A stretch of DNA of 8,791 bases from NCBI GenBank assembly GCA_022511355.1, contig JAFLRS010000076.1, positions 1 through 8,791 on the forward strand, written 5' to 3'. Position 1 is the stretch's first letter; each line of letters starts with the position of its first letter. The translations under genes and the position numbers were made by a program. The notes under the pieces are model-generated. The model worked only from the letters and a program-made list of their open reading frames with translations, was not told the DNA's origin and did no database searches. The DNA is from Alistipes sp. (GTDB taxonomy: Bacteria > Bacteroidota > Bacteroidia > Bacteroidales > Rikenellaceae). Of this stretch, positions 1-7,276 are shown piece by piece.

Positions 1-9
1 CCATGATGC

Positions 10-32
10 CCCTCCCTTTGCCAAAGGGAGGG
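10..32. repeat. Palindromic repeat, copy 1 (hairpin)
   Basis: Bases 9-19 (CCCCTCCCTTT) are the exact reverse complement of 23-33 (AAAGGGAGGGG), giving an 11-bp GC-rich stem with a 3-base loop at 20-22. The 23-base core at 10-32 matches the second palindrome at 74-96 in 19 positions. It lies beyond the end of the radA operon and has no long T-run on either side, so I read it as a palindromic intergenic repeat and not as a second simple terminator. The surrounding sequence left of base 1 is not visible. Confidence 0.7.
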
Positions 33-67
33 GAGAGGGGAGGGAATGTAAATATAAAGGAAAGAAA

Positions 68-102
68 TATATTCCCTCACTTTTCCAGAGTGAGGGAATA
101 TA
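68..102 (-). terminator. Palindrome copy 2; probable terminator of the radA operon
   Basis: Bases 68-81 pair perfectly with 89-102 (core arms ATTCCCTCACT and AGTGAGGGAAT), a 14-bp stem with a 7-base loop. On the minus strand the stem is followed by TTTCTTTCCTTT (revcomp of about 56-67), a U-rich tail suited to intrinsic termination. It begins about 50 bases past the radA stop codon. It is also the second copy of the palindromic repeat at 10-32, so it may be a repeat element that doubles as a terminator. Confidence 0.6.
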
Positions 103-153
103 AATGTGAAAAAAATATTTCTCGATGTACGGTTGCCGGATTCGATGTTATAT

Positions 154-1518
154 TTATTCTGTGAATAACGCTTTCGGCAGTTGTGCGGCGGAGCTTATGC
201 GTACCACTTCTATGCCTTTGACGTCTTTGGGCGGTTTGGGCAGATAAGCCGACACTATAATTTTTTTGAATCCGAGTCGTGCGGCTTCGGCTATTCGCTG
301 TTCGTTTTTGGGCGCGGGTCTCACTTCGCCGGAGAGTCCTATTTCGCCGGCGCAGCAGATGCCTTCGTTAATGGGTCGGTCGAAGTATGAAGATATTACG
401 GCGGCGGCTATTGCGAGGTCGAGTCCCGTATCGGAGACGCGGAAACCGCCGGCGAAGTTAAGGAATACGTCTTTGGAAAACATTTTCATGCCGACGCGTT
501 TTTCGAGTACGGCCAGAAGCATATTCATTCTGCGGTTGTCGTATCCTGTGGCATTTCTTTGCGGCGTACCGTATGCGGCGTTGCTTACGAGGGCCTGCAC
601 TTCTATCAGATAGGGTCTGATGCCGTCCACGGAGGCTCCGACGGAGATACCGCTGAGGGGTTCGTCGTAGTGAGTGAGGAGTATGGCTGAGGGGTTGTCC
701 ACTTCTCGGAGTCCGTTTTCGAGCATTTCGAAGACGCCGATTTCGAATGTAGCGCCGAATCGGTTTTTTATACCGCGCAGAATGCGGTATATATTGTTGC
801 TGTCGCCTTCGAATTGCAGAACGACGTCTACTATGTGTTCGAGTATTTTGGGTCCTGCGATGTTTCCTTCTTTGGTTATGTGTCCTATGATGAATATCGA
901 GGTTGCGGTGCTTTTGGCATATTTGAGGAGTGTGGCGGCGCATTCGCGTATTTGCGAGACGCTTCCTGCCGACGACTCTATGAGTTCGGTGTAGATGGTC
1001 TGAATCGAGTCGATTATTACGATGTCGGGCTGCTGTTCGTCGATTTGGGCGACGATATTTTCGAGCAGGGTTTCGGTGTAGACTATGCAATCTTCGTTGG
1101 CGATGCCTATTCGTGAGGCTCGCAGTTTGATTTGTTCGGCCGACTCTTCGCCCGACACGTATAGGGTTTTGAGTCCGTTGGGAGCGAGAGCTATTTGCAG
1201 CGAGAGGGTCGATTTGCCTATTCCGGGTTCTCCTCCGAGGAGGATGAGCGAGCCGGGCACGAGACCGCCGCCGAGGACTCTGTTGAGTTCGGCGTTTCCG
1301 AGGTCGATGCGTTTGCGGTCGCTCTGTTGGATTTCGCTTACGCGTTGTGGTTTGGCTGCGGGGACATTTGCGACGGCGGCGGGTATCGAGCCGCTCTCCT
1401 TGGCTATGATTTCCTCCGTAAAGGAGTTCCATTCTCCGCAGGCGGGGCATTTGCCGAGCCATTTGGGTGCTTCGAAGCCGCAGTTTTTGCAGAAGTATGC
1501 TTTTTTGACCTTTGCCAT
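154..1518 (-). CDS. radA: DNA repair protein RadA (Sms)
   Basis: RadA is a RecA-related ATPase/helicase that acts on recombination intermediates and branch migration in the cytoplasm. The 454-residue length is normal for the family. Visible in order: an N-terminal zinc finger with Cys10, Cys13, Cys24 and Cys27 (CxxC...CPAC); a Walker A motif GGEPGIGKST at 95-104; a Walker B strand DIVIID at 165-170; the RadA-specific KNRFG motif at 251-255; and a C-terminal Lon-protease-like domain from about 280 to the end, with GEIGLSGEVRP at 391-401. It is the last gene of the minus-strand operon and starts 13 bases after the rseP stop (TAG at 1532-1534). The ATG at 1518 puts the zinc finger at its usual position. 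No Shine-Dalgarno is present. Identification is firm; nothing is missing. Confidence 0.97.
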   Translation of the reverse strand: MAKVKKAYFCKNCGFEAPKWLGKCPACGEWNSFTEEIIAKESGSIPAAVANVPAAKPQRVSEIQQSDRKRIDLGNAELNRVLGGGLVPGSLILLGGEPGIGKSTLSLQIALAPNGLKTLYVSGEESAEQIKLRASRIGIANEDCIVYTETLLENIVAQIDEQQPDIVIIDSIQTIYTELIESSAGSVSQIRECAATLLKYAKSTATSIFIIGHITKEGNIAGPKILEHIVDVVLQFEGDSNNIYRILRGIKNRFGATFEIGVFEMLENGLREVDNPSAILLTHYDEPLSGISVGASVDGIRPYLIEVQALVSNAAYGTPQRNATGYDNRRMNMLLAVLEKRVGMKMFSKDVFLNFAGGFRVSDTGLDLAIAAAVISSYFDRPINEGICCAGEIGLSGEVRPAPKNEQRIAEAARLGFKKIIVSAYLPKPPKDVKGIEVVRISSAAQLPKALFTE

Positions 1519-1531
1519 AGCTGCTGAGTCA

Positions 1532-2851
1532 CTATTTTATAAAGAATCGGTATATGTCGTTGCCGTTGGCGTAGAGCAGCAACAGCAGGATGATAGCCAC
1601 GCCTATGTATTGAGCGATTTCGAGGAATTTGTCGCTGGGTTTGCGTCGTGTTATCATTTCCCACAACGTGAACAGAGCGTGTCCGCCGTCGAGTCCGGGT
1701 ATGGGGAGCAGATTCATTATGGCGAGTATTATCGAGAAGAATCCCGTGAGATACCAGAATTGCTGCCAGTTCCATTCGGAGGGGAATATGTTGCCTATGG
1801 CGATAAAACCGCCGAGGCTTTTGTACATTTGAGTTTTGGGTTTGGCTATCATTTTGAGTTGCTGCCAGTAGTTGGAGATGACTCTGCCGGTGAGTTTGGC
1901 TCCGGCGGGAATCGATTGCAGCAGCGTGTATTTTTGTGTACGCAGAGGCAGAGCGGAGTCCACGAGGAAGCCTATTTTGCCTTCGTCGTTTACGTGTGCG
2001 GTGAGTGTGAATGTCGAATCGGGGCGTTCCACGGTGAGGAGCGCGTCGTTGCCTGCACATCGGCCTATGAGTTCGAAAATGGTTTGAGCCGAGTAGGATG
2101 TTTCTCCGTTCACGGCGGTTATTATGTCGCCTTTGCGGAGTCCGGCTTCGGCTGCCGATTCCGATACGACCTCGCCCACGCACATCGGAATGCGGGGGGC
2201 ATAGAGGTCTGCATATTGTTCGTTGTTGCGCATATCGAGGAGCAGGTCGAAGGGAATGGTGAATTCGACTTGACTGCCGTTGCGGCATACGGTCACCTGT
2301 TTGTCGCTGTCCGATATTACGAGGGCGTTGAGAATTTCGTTGGCGTTGTCGATTGAGCGACCGTCGATGGAGATGATTTTGTCGCCGTCGCTGAATCCCA
2401 TTTTGTGTGCGGTTTCGTTGAAGGTGTAGCCCCACTTCACGTCGTCGTTGGCGAGGTAGGTGCTGCCCCATGCGTAAGATATGCCGCAGTAGATTACGAG
2501 GGCGAGCAGCACATTCATTGCCACTCCGGCGACGAGTACGAGGAATCGTTGCCAAGCGGGTTTTGAGCGGAATTCGTCCTCTTTGGCGGGTTGTTTCATC
2601 TGTTCGGTATCGAGGCTTTCGTCTATCATGCCTGCGATTTTGACATATCCTCCGAAGGGTACCCATCCGATGCCGTATTCGGTATCGCCTTTTTTGAATT
2701 TGAAGAGCGAGAACCAGGGGTCGAAGAATATGTAGAATTTTTCGACTCTGATTTTGAAGAGTCGTGCCACTATGAAGTGTCCGAATTCGTGTATGGCCAC
2801 GAGGAGTGAGAGGCTCAGGAAGAGCTGAACGATTTTTATGAATGTTTCCAT
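1532..2851 (-). CDS. rseP: RseP-type site-2 intramembrane zinc metalloprotease
   Basis: Member of peptidase family M50. Relatives cut transmembrane segments of anti-sigma factors and remnant signal peptides in the inner membrane. The 439-residue protein has the zinc motif HEFGH at 21-25 in the first membrane helix (His21, His25, with Glu22 catalytic), FGGYV at 67-70, two PDZ-like periplasmic regions (roughly 130-205 and 215-290, the second more typical), and the third zinc ligand in LLPIPGLDGGH at 381-391 (Asp388). A last hydrophobic helix lies at about 415-428. The open frame extends upstream to 2998, but that part is Arg/Pro-rich sequence inside dxr. The ATG at 2851 places HExxH where the family has it, so I chose that start. 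It overlaps the end of dxr by 16 bases, implying translational coupling. Its substrate in this organism cannot be told from the window. Confidence 0.95.
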   Translation of the reverse strand: METFIKIVQLFLSLSLLVAIHEFGHFIVARLFKIRVEKFYIFFDPWFSLFKFKKGDTEYGIGWVPFGGYVKIAGMIDESLDTEQMKQPAKEDEFRSKPAWQRFLVLVAGVAMNVLLALVIYCGISYAWGSTYLANDDVKWGYTFNETAHKMGFSDGDKIISIDGRSIDNANEILNALVISDSDKQVTVCRNGSQVEFTIPFDLLLDMRNNEQYADLYAPRIPMCVGEVVSESAAEAGLRKGDIITAVNGETSYSAQTIFELIGRCAGNDALLTVERPDSTFTLTAHVNDEGKIGFLVDSALPLRTQKYTLLQSIPAGAKLTGRVISNYWQQLKMIAKPKTQMYKSLGGFIAIGNIFPSEWNWQQFWYLTGFFSIILAIMNLLPIPGLDGGHALFTLWEMITRRKPSDKFLEIAQYIGVAIILLLLLYANGNDIYRFFIK

Positions 2852-4014
2852 TGTGTTTGTTTTGATTGGAGATATTCGGTTGCGAGGCGTCGTGCCTGTT
2901 GGTTGGCGAGTGCGAGGTCTTCGGCGGCTGGTGCGGGCGTGAAGTCGGCATTGCCGAGGGCGTATTCTATGGCTCCGACGATGTGCGGATATGCGCATCG
3001 GTGTCGGAGGAATGCGTCTACTGCCACGTCATTTGCGCCGTTCATGGTGCAGGCTGCGGAGCCGCCCCGCCGCAGACAGTCGTAGGCTATGTCGAGTGCG
3101 GGGAATTTTTCTCTGTCGGCCGGTTCGAATGTGAGTTCGGGATGGTCGAGGAATGAGAACCGCGCGGTCGTATCGAAGGGTTCGCGATAGGGGTATGTGA
3201 GGGCGTAGCTTATGGGTATGTGCATATCGGGGAGTCCGAGTTGCGCTTTGAGGGCTCCGTCCTCGAATTCGACGAGCGAATGGATAATCGATTGCGGATG
3301 AATTATCACATCTATGCGGTCGGCGGGCGTATCGAATAGCCATCGGGCCTCTATCACTTCGAAACCTTTGTTTACGAGGGTTGCGGAGTCCACGGTTATT
3401 TTGGCTCCCATGTTCCATTGCGGATGCCGCAAAGCCTCTTCGACGGTTTTTGCAGCGAGTTCTTCGCGCGGCACGTTGCGGAATGCACCGCCGCTGCAGG
3501 TGATTATTATGCGCTTCAGTGGCGAGCATTCGCCCGCGAGCGACTGGAATATGGCCGAGTGTTCCGAATCCACGGGGAGAATCGGGGCGTTGTTTTCGAG
3601 GGCTGTTTTCATTATCAGCTCGCCGGCTGTCACGAGGCTTTCTTTGTTGGCGAGAGCCACTTTTTTGCCGTGCTGTACGGCTTTGAGTGTGGGCATCATG
3701 CCTGCATATCCCACCAAAGCGTTCACGACCGTATCGACGGTGGAGTTTTCCACGGCCTGCACGACGGCTTCGCTGCCTGCATAGACTTTGATGTCGGTGT
3801 GGGCGAGAGCCTCTTTGAGTTGCGGGTAGAGCGATTCATCGGCTATTACTGCCGAGTCGGCGTCGAACTCTCGGGCTTGTTGTGCGAGCAGTTGCCAGTT
3901 GCGGTGAGCGGTGAGCGTCACGACTTCGAACTGTTCGGGGTGACTGCGGACGATGTCGAGAGTCTGCACGCCTATGGAGCCTGTGGAGCCGAGTATGGCG
4001 AGTTTTTGGGGCAT
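2836..4014 (-). CDS. dxr: 1-deoxy-D-xylulose 5-phosphate reductoisomerase
   Basis: DXR (IspC) converts 1-deoxy-D-xylulose 5-phosphate to 2-C-methyl-D-erythritol 4-phosphate with NADPH and a divalent metal, the first committed step of the MEP isoprenoid pathway; cytoplasmic. The 392 residues match the usual length. Visible: the NADPH-binding loop GSTGSIG at 9-15; LANKESLV at 121-128; metal ligands Asp149 and Glu151 in PVDSEH and Glu219 in NKGFEVIEA; the substrate-phosphate motif SGGAF at 174-178; and the flexible flap HPQWNMG at 197-203 with His197 and Trp200. All catalytic positions known from the E. coli enzyme appear intact. The gene begins 4 bases after the stop of the LytM-like gene and its end overlaps rseP, so all are probably on one mRNA. 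This position next to rseP is common in Bacteroidota. Confidence 0.97.
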   Translation of the reverse strand: MPQKLAILGSTGSIGVQTLDIVRSHPEQFEVVTLTAHRNWQLLAQQAREFDADSAVIADESLYPQLKEALAHTDIKVYAGSEAVVQAVENSTVDTVVNALVGYAGMMPTLKAVQHGKKVALANKESLVTAGELIMKTALENNAPILPVDSEHSAIFQSLAGECSPLKRIIITCSGGAFRNVPREELAAKTVEEALRHPQWNMGAKITVDSATLVNKGFEVIEARWLFDTPADRIDVIIHPQSIIHSLVEFEDGALKAQLGLPDMHIPISYALTYPYREPFDTTARFSFLDHPELTFEPADREKFPALDIAYDCLRRGGSAACTMNGANDVAVDAFLRHRCAYPHIVGAIEYALGNADFTPAPAAEDLALANQQARRLATEYLQSKQTQWKHS

Positions 4015-4018
4015 GGTG

Positions 4019-4870
4019 TTAAAATACTATGAAACTTTCGGGGTCGGCGGGTGTTCCGTTGCTCCAGAGTTGGAATTCGAACATACGGTCGGCTTCATCG
4101 GCGGTGTAGCCTATGACTTCGGAGTTTCTTACCACCTGTCCCGGGGTAACGAGTACCTGATTAAGATTAACGTATGCCGATACGAGTCCGTCGGGGTGTT
4201 GAATCTGTACGACGTTGCCTTTGTCGGGGGTCCAGAGGACGGACATTACGGTGCCGTCGGCGGTTGCCGTGACTTGTGCGAGCGGGGCTGTTGCGAGTCT
4301 GACTCCGTAGATATTGTTGCGCATATCGAAGTGTTCGGTGACTATGCCGTCGGCGGGCATGGAGAGTTCCGATTTTTCGCGTTGCTGCACCTTGACGGTA
4401 TTTTGCAGATTGTAGGGAGTATCGCCGAGCATTTGGGCTCTGAGCAGGGAATCTTGCGGCGAGGGAGGTACTATGCCTTTTGTTCGGTAGGTCGAATCCG
4501 AGGCGATGGTGGTTTTGACTGCGGGAGTTCGTCCTCCGACGAGTATGGCTATATTTTCGTTGTATGCCATCATGTCGTTCATGATGTGTTCGAGCGAATC
4601 GACTTTCATAATGTTTTGCATCATGAATTCGCGCGAGCGCATGGCTTCGGTTTTGTATCCCGGCAGGAGGTCGGTGACCGGGGTGTATGCGAGCAGAGCG
4701 AGGATTAAGGCGAACAGCAGCATTACCACTGCGACGAGACCTGCGACGGCTCCCATCGGCGAGAGTATGACGTGCCACTCTTCGTAATCCGATTCCACGT
4801 TGTGCATCGAGAAGCGATGTTTTCTGAACATACTTCCGGCTTTTGCCGATATATTTTTGAGTTTGCCCAT
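4019..4870 (-). CDS. Membrane-anchored degenerate M23 (LytM-fold) protein, probably non-catalytic
   Basis: A 283-residue protein with a short basic cytoplasmic N-terminus, one membrane helix at about 37-62, a periplasmic linker (63-170, probably partly helical), and a C-terminal domain (171-283) with the M23 peptidase fold. Fold markers are clear: MPADGIVTEHF at 171-181, ATADGTVMSV at 202-211, IQHPDG at 223-228, TPGQVV at 242-247, and LWSNGTPADP at 268-277. The active-site positions are replaced. The HxxxD zinc motif reads Ile187...Arg191, the YxH position is Asn235, and the HxH before the final strand reads Met263-Phe-Glu265. By analogy with EnvC- and NlpD-type proteins, it may bind or activate a partner instead of cutting peptidoglycan; that role is inference. 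First gene of the operon with dxr, rseP and radA. The ATG at 4870 is the most upstream ATG in frame; Met14 is an alternative. Confidence 0.85.
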   Translation of the reverse strand: MGKLKNISAKAGSMFRKHRFSMHNVESDYEEWHVILSPMGAVAGLVAVVMLLFALILALLAYTPVTDLLPGYKTEAMRSREFMMQNIMKVDSLEHIMNDMMAYNENIAILVGGRTPAVKTTIASDSTYRTKGIVPPSPQDSLLRAQMLGDTPYNLQNTVKVQQREKSELSMPADGIVTEHFDMRNNIYGVRLATAPLAQVTATADGTVMSVLWTPDKGNVVQIQHPDGLVSAYVNLNQVLVTPGQVVRNSEVIGYTADEADRMFEFQLWSNGTPADPESFIVF

Positions 4871-4878
4871 AGTTGATG

Positions 4879-4886
4879 CAAAGATA
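4879..4886 (-). promoter_or_regulatory. Candidate -7 box for the LytM-dxr-rseP-radA operon
   Basis: On the minus strand 4886-4879 reads TATCTTTG, matching the Bacteroidota -7 consensus TAnnTTTG. No TTG lies at the ideal spacing; the nearest (minus-strand TTG at 4905-4903) is 16 bases away. If used, transcription would start about 6-7 bases on, leaving only a few bases before the ATG at 4870. The -7 match is visible; its use as a promoter is inference. Confidence 0.4.
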
Positions 4887-4907
4887 TGAAAAAAATATGC
4901 GACAAGA

Positions 4908-4938
4908 TTGTAAAAGTCGCCAAAAAGATATATATTTG
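4908..4938 (+). promoter_or_regulatory. Bacteroidota-type promoter for the nucleotidyltransferase gene
   Basis: A -33 element TTG at 4908-4910, a 20-base spacer, and TATATTTG at 4931-4938 match the Bacteroidales primary sigma-factor consensus (TTTG, about 19-21 bases, TAnnTTTG). Start of transcription would be near 4945, giving an A-rich leader of about 37 bases without Shine-Dalgarno before the ATG at 4982. Confidence 0.7.
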
Positions 4939-4981
4939 CGTAACGGAAAATAAAAATTAACCTGAAAAAACTACTTATACT

Positions 4982-5893
4982 ATGACAAAACCTACGTTAT
5001 TGGTACTGGCAGCCGGAATGGGTTCCCGCTACGGTTCACTCAAACAGATGGACGGAGTAGGTCCCAACGGCGAGGCGATTATCGACTATTCGATTTACGA
5101 TGCCATTCGTGCCGGTTTCGGCAAGGTGGTGTTTGTTATTCGCCATTCGTTTGCCGACGATTTTAAGAAGATGTTCAATGCCGAGCGTTTCGGCGGCCGT
5201 ATTGCGGTGGATTATGTTTATCAGGAGTTGGACTATCTGCCCGAAGGTTTCACGGTTCCCGAGGGACGTGTGAAGCCGTGGGGTACGAATCATGCCGTGA
5301 TGATGGCGGCCGATGCGGTTCACGAGCCGTTTGCGGTTATCAATGCCGATGATTTTTACGGTGAGAATGCCTATAAGGTTATCGGCGAGTATTTGAGCGG
5401 ACTTGCGGGTTCGGAGAATCACTACTGCATGGTGGGTTACGAGGTGAACAAGACTTTGTCCGAGAACGGAACGGTATCTCGCGGAGTCTGCACGTTGGAC
5501 GGCGATGGTTTCCTGACGGGAATGGTTGAGCGCACGCAGATCGAGCGCATTGCCGACGGCCGCATCGTATTCCATGACGAGGGTCTCGACGAGGAACTTG
5601 CCGAGGACACGCCGGTATCGATGAATCTTTTCGGATTCACGCCCGATTTCTTCGGCTATTCGAAGGAGTATTTCAAGGGATTCCTCGAGGCTAACAAGGA
5701 CAATCTCAAGGCCGAGTTTTTCATTCCTTTGATGGTTAATCACCTTACGGGCAACGGCATAGCCAAGCTTAAGGTGTTGAGTACTACGGCTTTGTGGTTC
5801 GGGGTGACCTACAAGGAGGACAAACCCGCGCTGGTTGCCAAAATCGAGCAGCTCATCGAGCAGGGAGTATATCCCCGCAATCTGTGGGCATAG
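4982..5893 (+). CDS. Sugar-phosphate nucleotidyltransferase family protein
   Basis: A 303-residue single-domain protein of the GT-A-like NTP-transferase superfamily. It has the nucleotide-binding signature LAAGMGSRYGSLKQ at 9-22 (GxGSR with a following Lys21), the base/sugar-binding segment GTNHAVMMA at 101-109, and the metal-binding motif NADDFYG at 121-127. The conserved tail TALWFGVTYKEDKP is at 269-282. Such enzymes join an NTP and a sugar 1-phosphate to give an NDP-sugar and pyrophosphate. The Bacteroidota subfamily is widespread but, to my knowledge, its sugar and nucleotide are not settled, so I give no symbol. There is no signal peptide; it is cytoplasmic. It lacks the C-terminal left-handed beta-helix of GlmU- or GlgC-type enzymes. 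The gene has its own promoter and is followed 87 bases later by a GH13 gene on the same strand. Confidence 0.88.
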   Translation: MTKPTLLVLAAGMGSRYGSLKQMDGVGPNGEAIIDYSIYDAIRAGFGKVVFVIRHSFADDFKKMFNAERFGGRIAVDYVYQELDYLPEGFTVPEGRVKPWGTNHAVMMAADAVHEPFAVINADDFYGENAYKVIGEYLSGLAGSENHYCMVGYEVNKTLSENGTVSRGVCTLDGDGFLTGMVERTQIERIADGRIVFHDEGLDEELAEDTPVSMNLFGFTPDFFGYSKEYFKGFLEANKDNLKAEFFIPLMVNHLTGNGIAKLKVLSTTALWFGVTYKEDKPALVAKIEQLIEQGVYPRNLWA

Positions 5894-5932
5894 TACGGCG
5901 CGGTTGCCTGTTTTCACATGTCATACTAATGT

Positions 5933-5960
5933 CGGAAAGGGGTTGTTGCACCCCTTTCCG
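5933..5960 (+). other. Strong intercistronic hairpin upstream of the GH13 gene
   Basis: CGGAAAGGGG at 5933-5942 pairs perfectly with CCCCTTTCCG at 5951-5960, and T5943 can pair with A5950, giving a 10-11 bp stem. It ends 20 bases before the ATG of the GH13 gene. No T-run follows on either strand, so it is not a standard intrinsic terminator. It could limit read-through, protect an mRNA end, or affect translation of the downstream gene. The hairpin is seen; the role is open. Confidence 0.6.
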
Positions 5961-5980
5961 CATTGATAGATAATCATATT

Positions 5981-7276
5981 ATGAGTGCAGATAACAATTC
6001 GTTGCGTCCGTGCGGAGCCTCCGTCATTTACGAACTGAATGTGCGTCAGCTTACGCCCGAGGGCAATTTTGCGGCGGCTGCGAGTCATCTCGATACGTTG
6101 CGTCATGCGGGTATCGACATTATATGGATAATGCCGCCATATCCGATAGGTGAGGCCGAACGCAAGGGCAGTTTGGGTTCGTATTATTCGGTGCGCGACT
6201 ATTGCGCAATCAATCCCGAATTCGGAACCATGGCCGATTTCGATGGATTTGTTGCGCGGGCGCATTCGTTGGGGATGCGGGTGATACTTGACTGGGTAGC
6301 GAATCATACTGCGCGGGATGCACGATGGCTCGAAGAGAAGCCTGCCGACTGGTACGAACGCAATGCGGACGGAACGCCTGTTGCGCCGTTCGACTGGACC
6401 GACACCGCCAAGTTGAATTATGGCAATCGTGCGGTGTGGGACGGGGAGTTGGAGTCGATGCGTTTTTGGGTTACGGAACACGGTGTAGACGGATTCCGAT
6501 GCGATATGGCGATGCTTGTGCCGGTGGAGTTCTGGCGTTATGTCACGGACGAGCTGCGCAAGATTAAGCCGTCGTTGTTCATGCTTGCCGAGGCTGAGGG
6601 TCCCGAATTTTTCGAGAACGGATTCGATGTTTGTTACGGATGGCGGCTTCATCATTTGTTGTGCGATGTCGCGCGTTCGCGATGCCGAATAGATGCGGTT
6701 CGCCGTTATTTGTATGATGAGTACGGGGTTTTGCCGTCGAGTCCTTTGCGTTTGCTTTTCACGTCGAATCATGACGAAAATTCATGGAACGGCTCCGAAT
6801 TCGAACGGTTGGGCGATGCTGCCGATGCCATGGCTGTGTTTACATATTTGCTGCCGTCGGGTGTTCCTCTGGTCTATACGGGTCAGGAGTTCGGTTATGA
6901 CCACCGTTTTGCGTTTTTCGACCGCGACCCCATGCCCGACATTACGCCCAATGCTTTTACCGATTTGTATCATCGTCTGGCCGATTTGCGACACGACAAT
7001 GCGGCTTTGTGGTCGGGCGCCGAGGGCGGCGATTTCGTGGAGATTCACAATAATGCGGAGGACTGTATGTTGTCTTTTGTCCGCACGAAGGGGGACAACA
7101 GGGTATTGTGTTTGTTGAATCTTTCGCCATATACTATTCAGGCCGATTTCGATACGGGCATTTATGCGGGTTCATATACCGATGCGCTTAACGGCAGTCA
7201 TTATGAACTTCCGCCGCATATCGACACCTATTTTGCTCCGTGGGAGTATAAGATTTTGATAAAGAAGGTAGAATAA
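5981..7276 (+). CDS. GH13 family alpha-glycosidase (alpha-amylase-like), cytoplasmic
   Basis: A 431-residue glycoside hydrolase of family 13, which acts on alpha-glucosidic bonds. The conserved regions are in order: DWVANHT at 104-110 (region I), AKLN at 143-146 (region V-like), GFRCDMA at 171-177 with nucleophile Asp175 (region II), MLAEAE at 201-206 with proton donor Glu204 (region III), and TSNHDEN at 261-267 with Asp265 (region IV). A beta-rich C-terminal domain covers roughly 350-431. There is no signal peptide, so it probably works in the cytoplasm on maltodextrin, glycogen fragments or small glucosides. The SusG-type secreted amylases of this phylum differ in having a lipoprotein signal. 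The frame is open from a TTG at 5963, but the ATG at 5981 is preferred. No consensus promoter is visible directly upstream, so it may be co-transcribed with the nucleotidyltransferase. Exact substrate cannot be assigned. Confidence 0.9.
   Translation: MSADNNSLRPCGASVIYELNVRQLTPEGNFAAAASHLDTLRHAGIDIIWIMPPYPIGEAERKGSLGSYYSVRDYCAINPEFGTMADFDGFVARAHSLGMRVILDWVANHTARDARWLEEKPADWYERNADGTPVAPFDWTDTAKLNYGNRAVWDGELESMRFWVTEHGVDGFRCDMAMLVPVEFWRYVTDELRKIKPSLFMLAEAEGPEFFENGFDVCYGWRLHHLLCDVARSRCRIDAVRRYLYDEYGVLPSSPLRLLFTSNHDENSWNGSEFERLGDAADAMAVFTYLLPSGVPLVYTGQEFGYDHRFAFFDRDPMPDITPNAFTDLYHRLADLRHDNAALWSGAEGGDFVEIHNNAEDCMLSFVRTKGDNRVLCLLNLSPYTIQADFDTGIYAGSYTDALNGSHYELPPHIDTYFAPWEYKILIKKVE

Noticed and set aside
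103..153. Search for a small gene or second terminator between the second palindrome and the radA stop
   Set aside because: A/T-rich sequence without a usable open frame, promoter pair or further hairpin.
1085..2356. Plus-strand open frame of 423 codons opposite radA and rseP
   Set aside because: Antisense shadow of two firmly identified genes; no recognisable motif and no promoter.
1404..2951. Long minus-strand open frame (515 codons) in another frame over rseP, the end of dxr and the start of radA
   Set aside because: Product is a low-complexity run of Arg, His, Thr, Ser and Gln with no domain. It is a shadow of rseP/radA codon use.
5036..5917. Minus-strand open frame of 293 codons opposite the nucleotidyltransferase
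   Set aside because: It coincides almost exactly with the antisense of a conserved gene and has no family features; codon-bias artefact.
5921..6772. Minus-strand open frame of 283 codons opposite GH13
   Set aside because: Arg-rich antisense product with no motif; the plus-strand GH13 gene explains the region.
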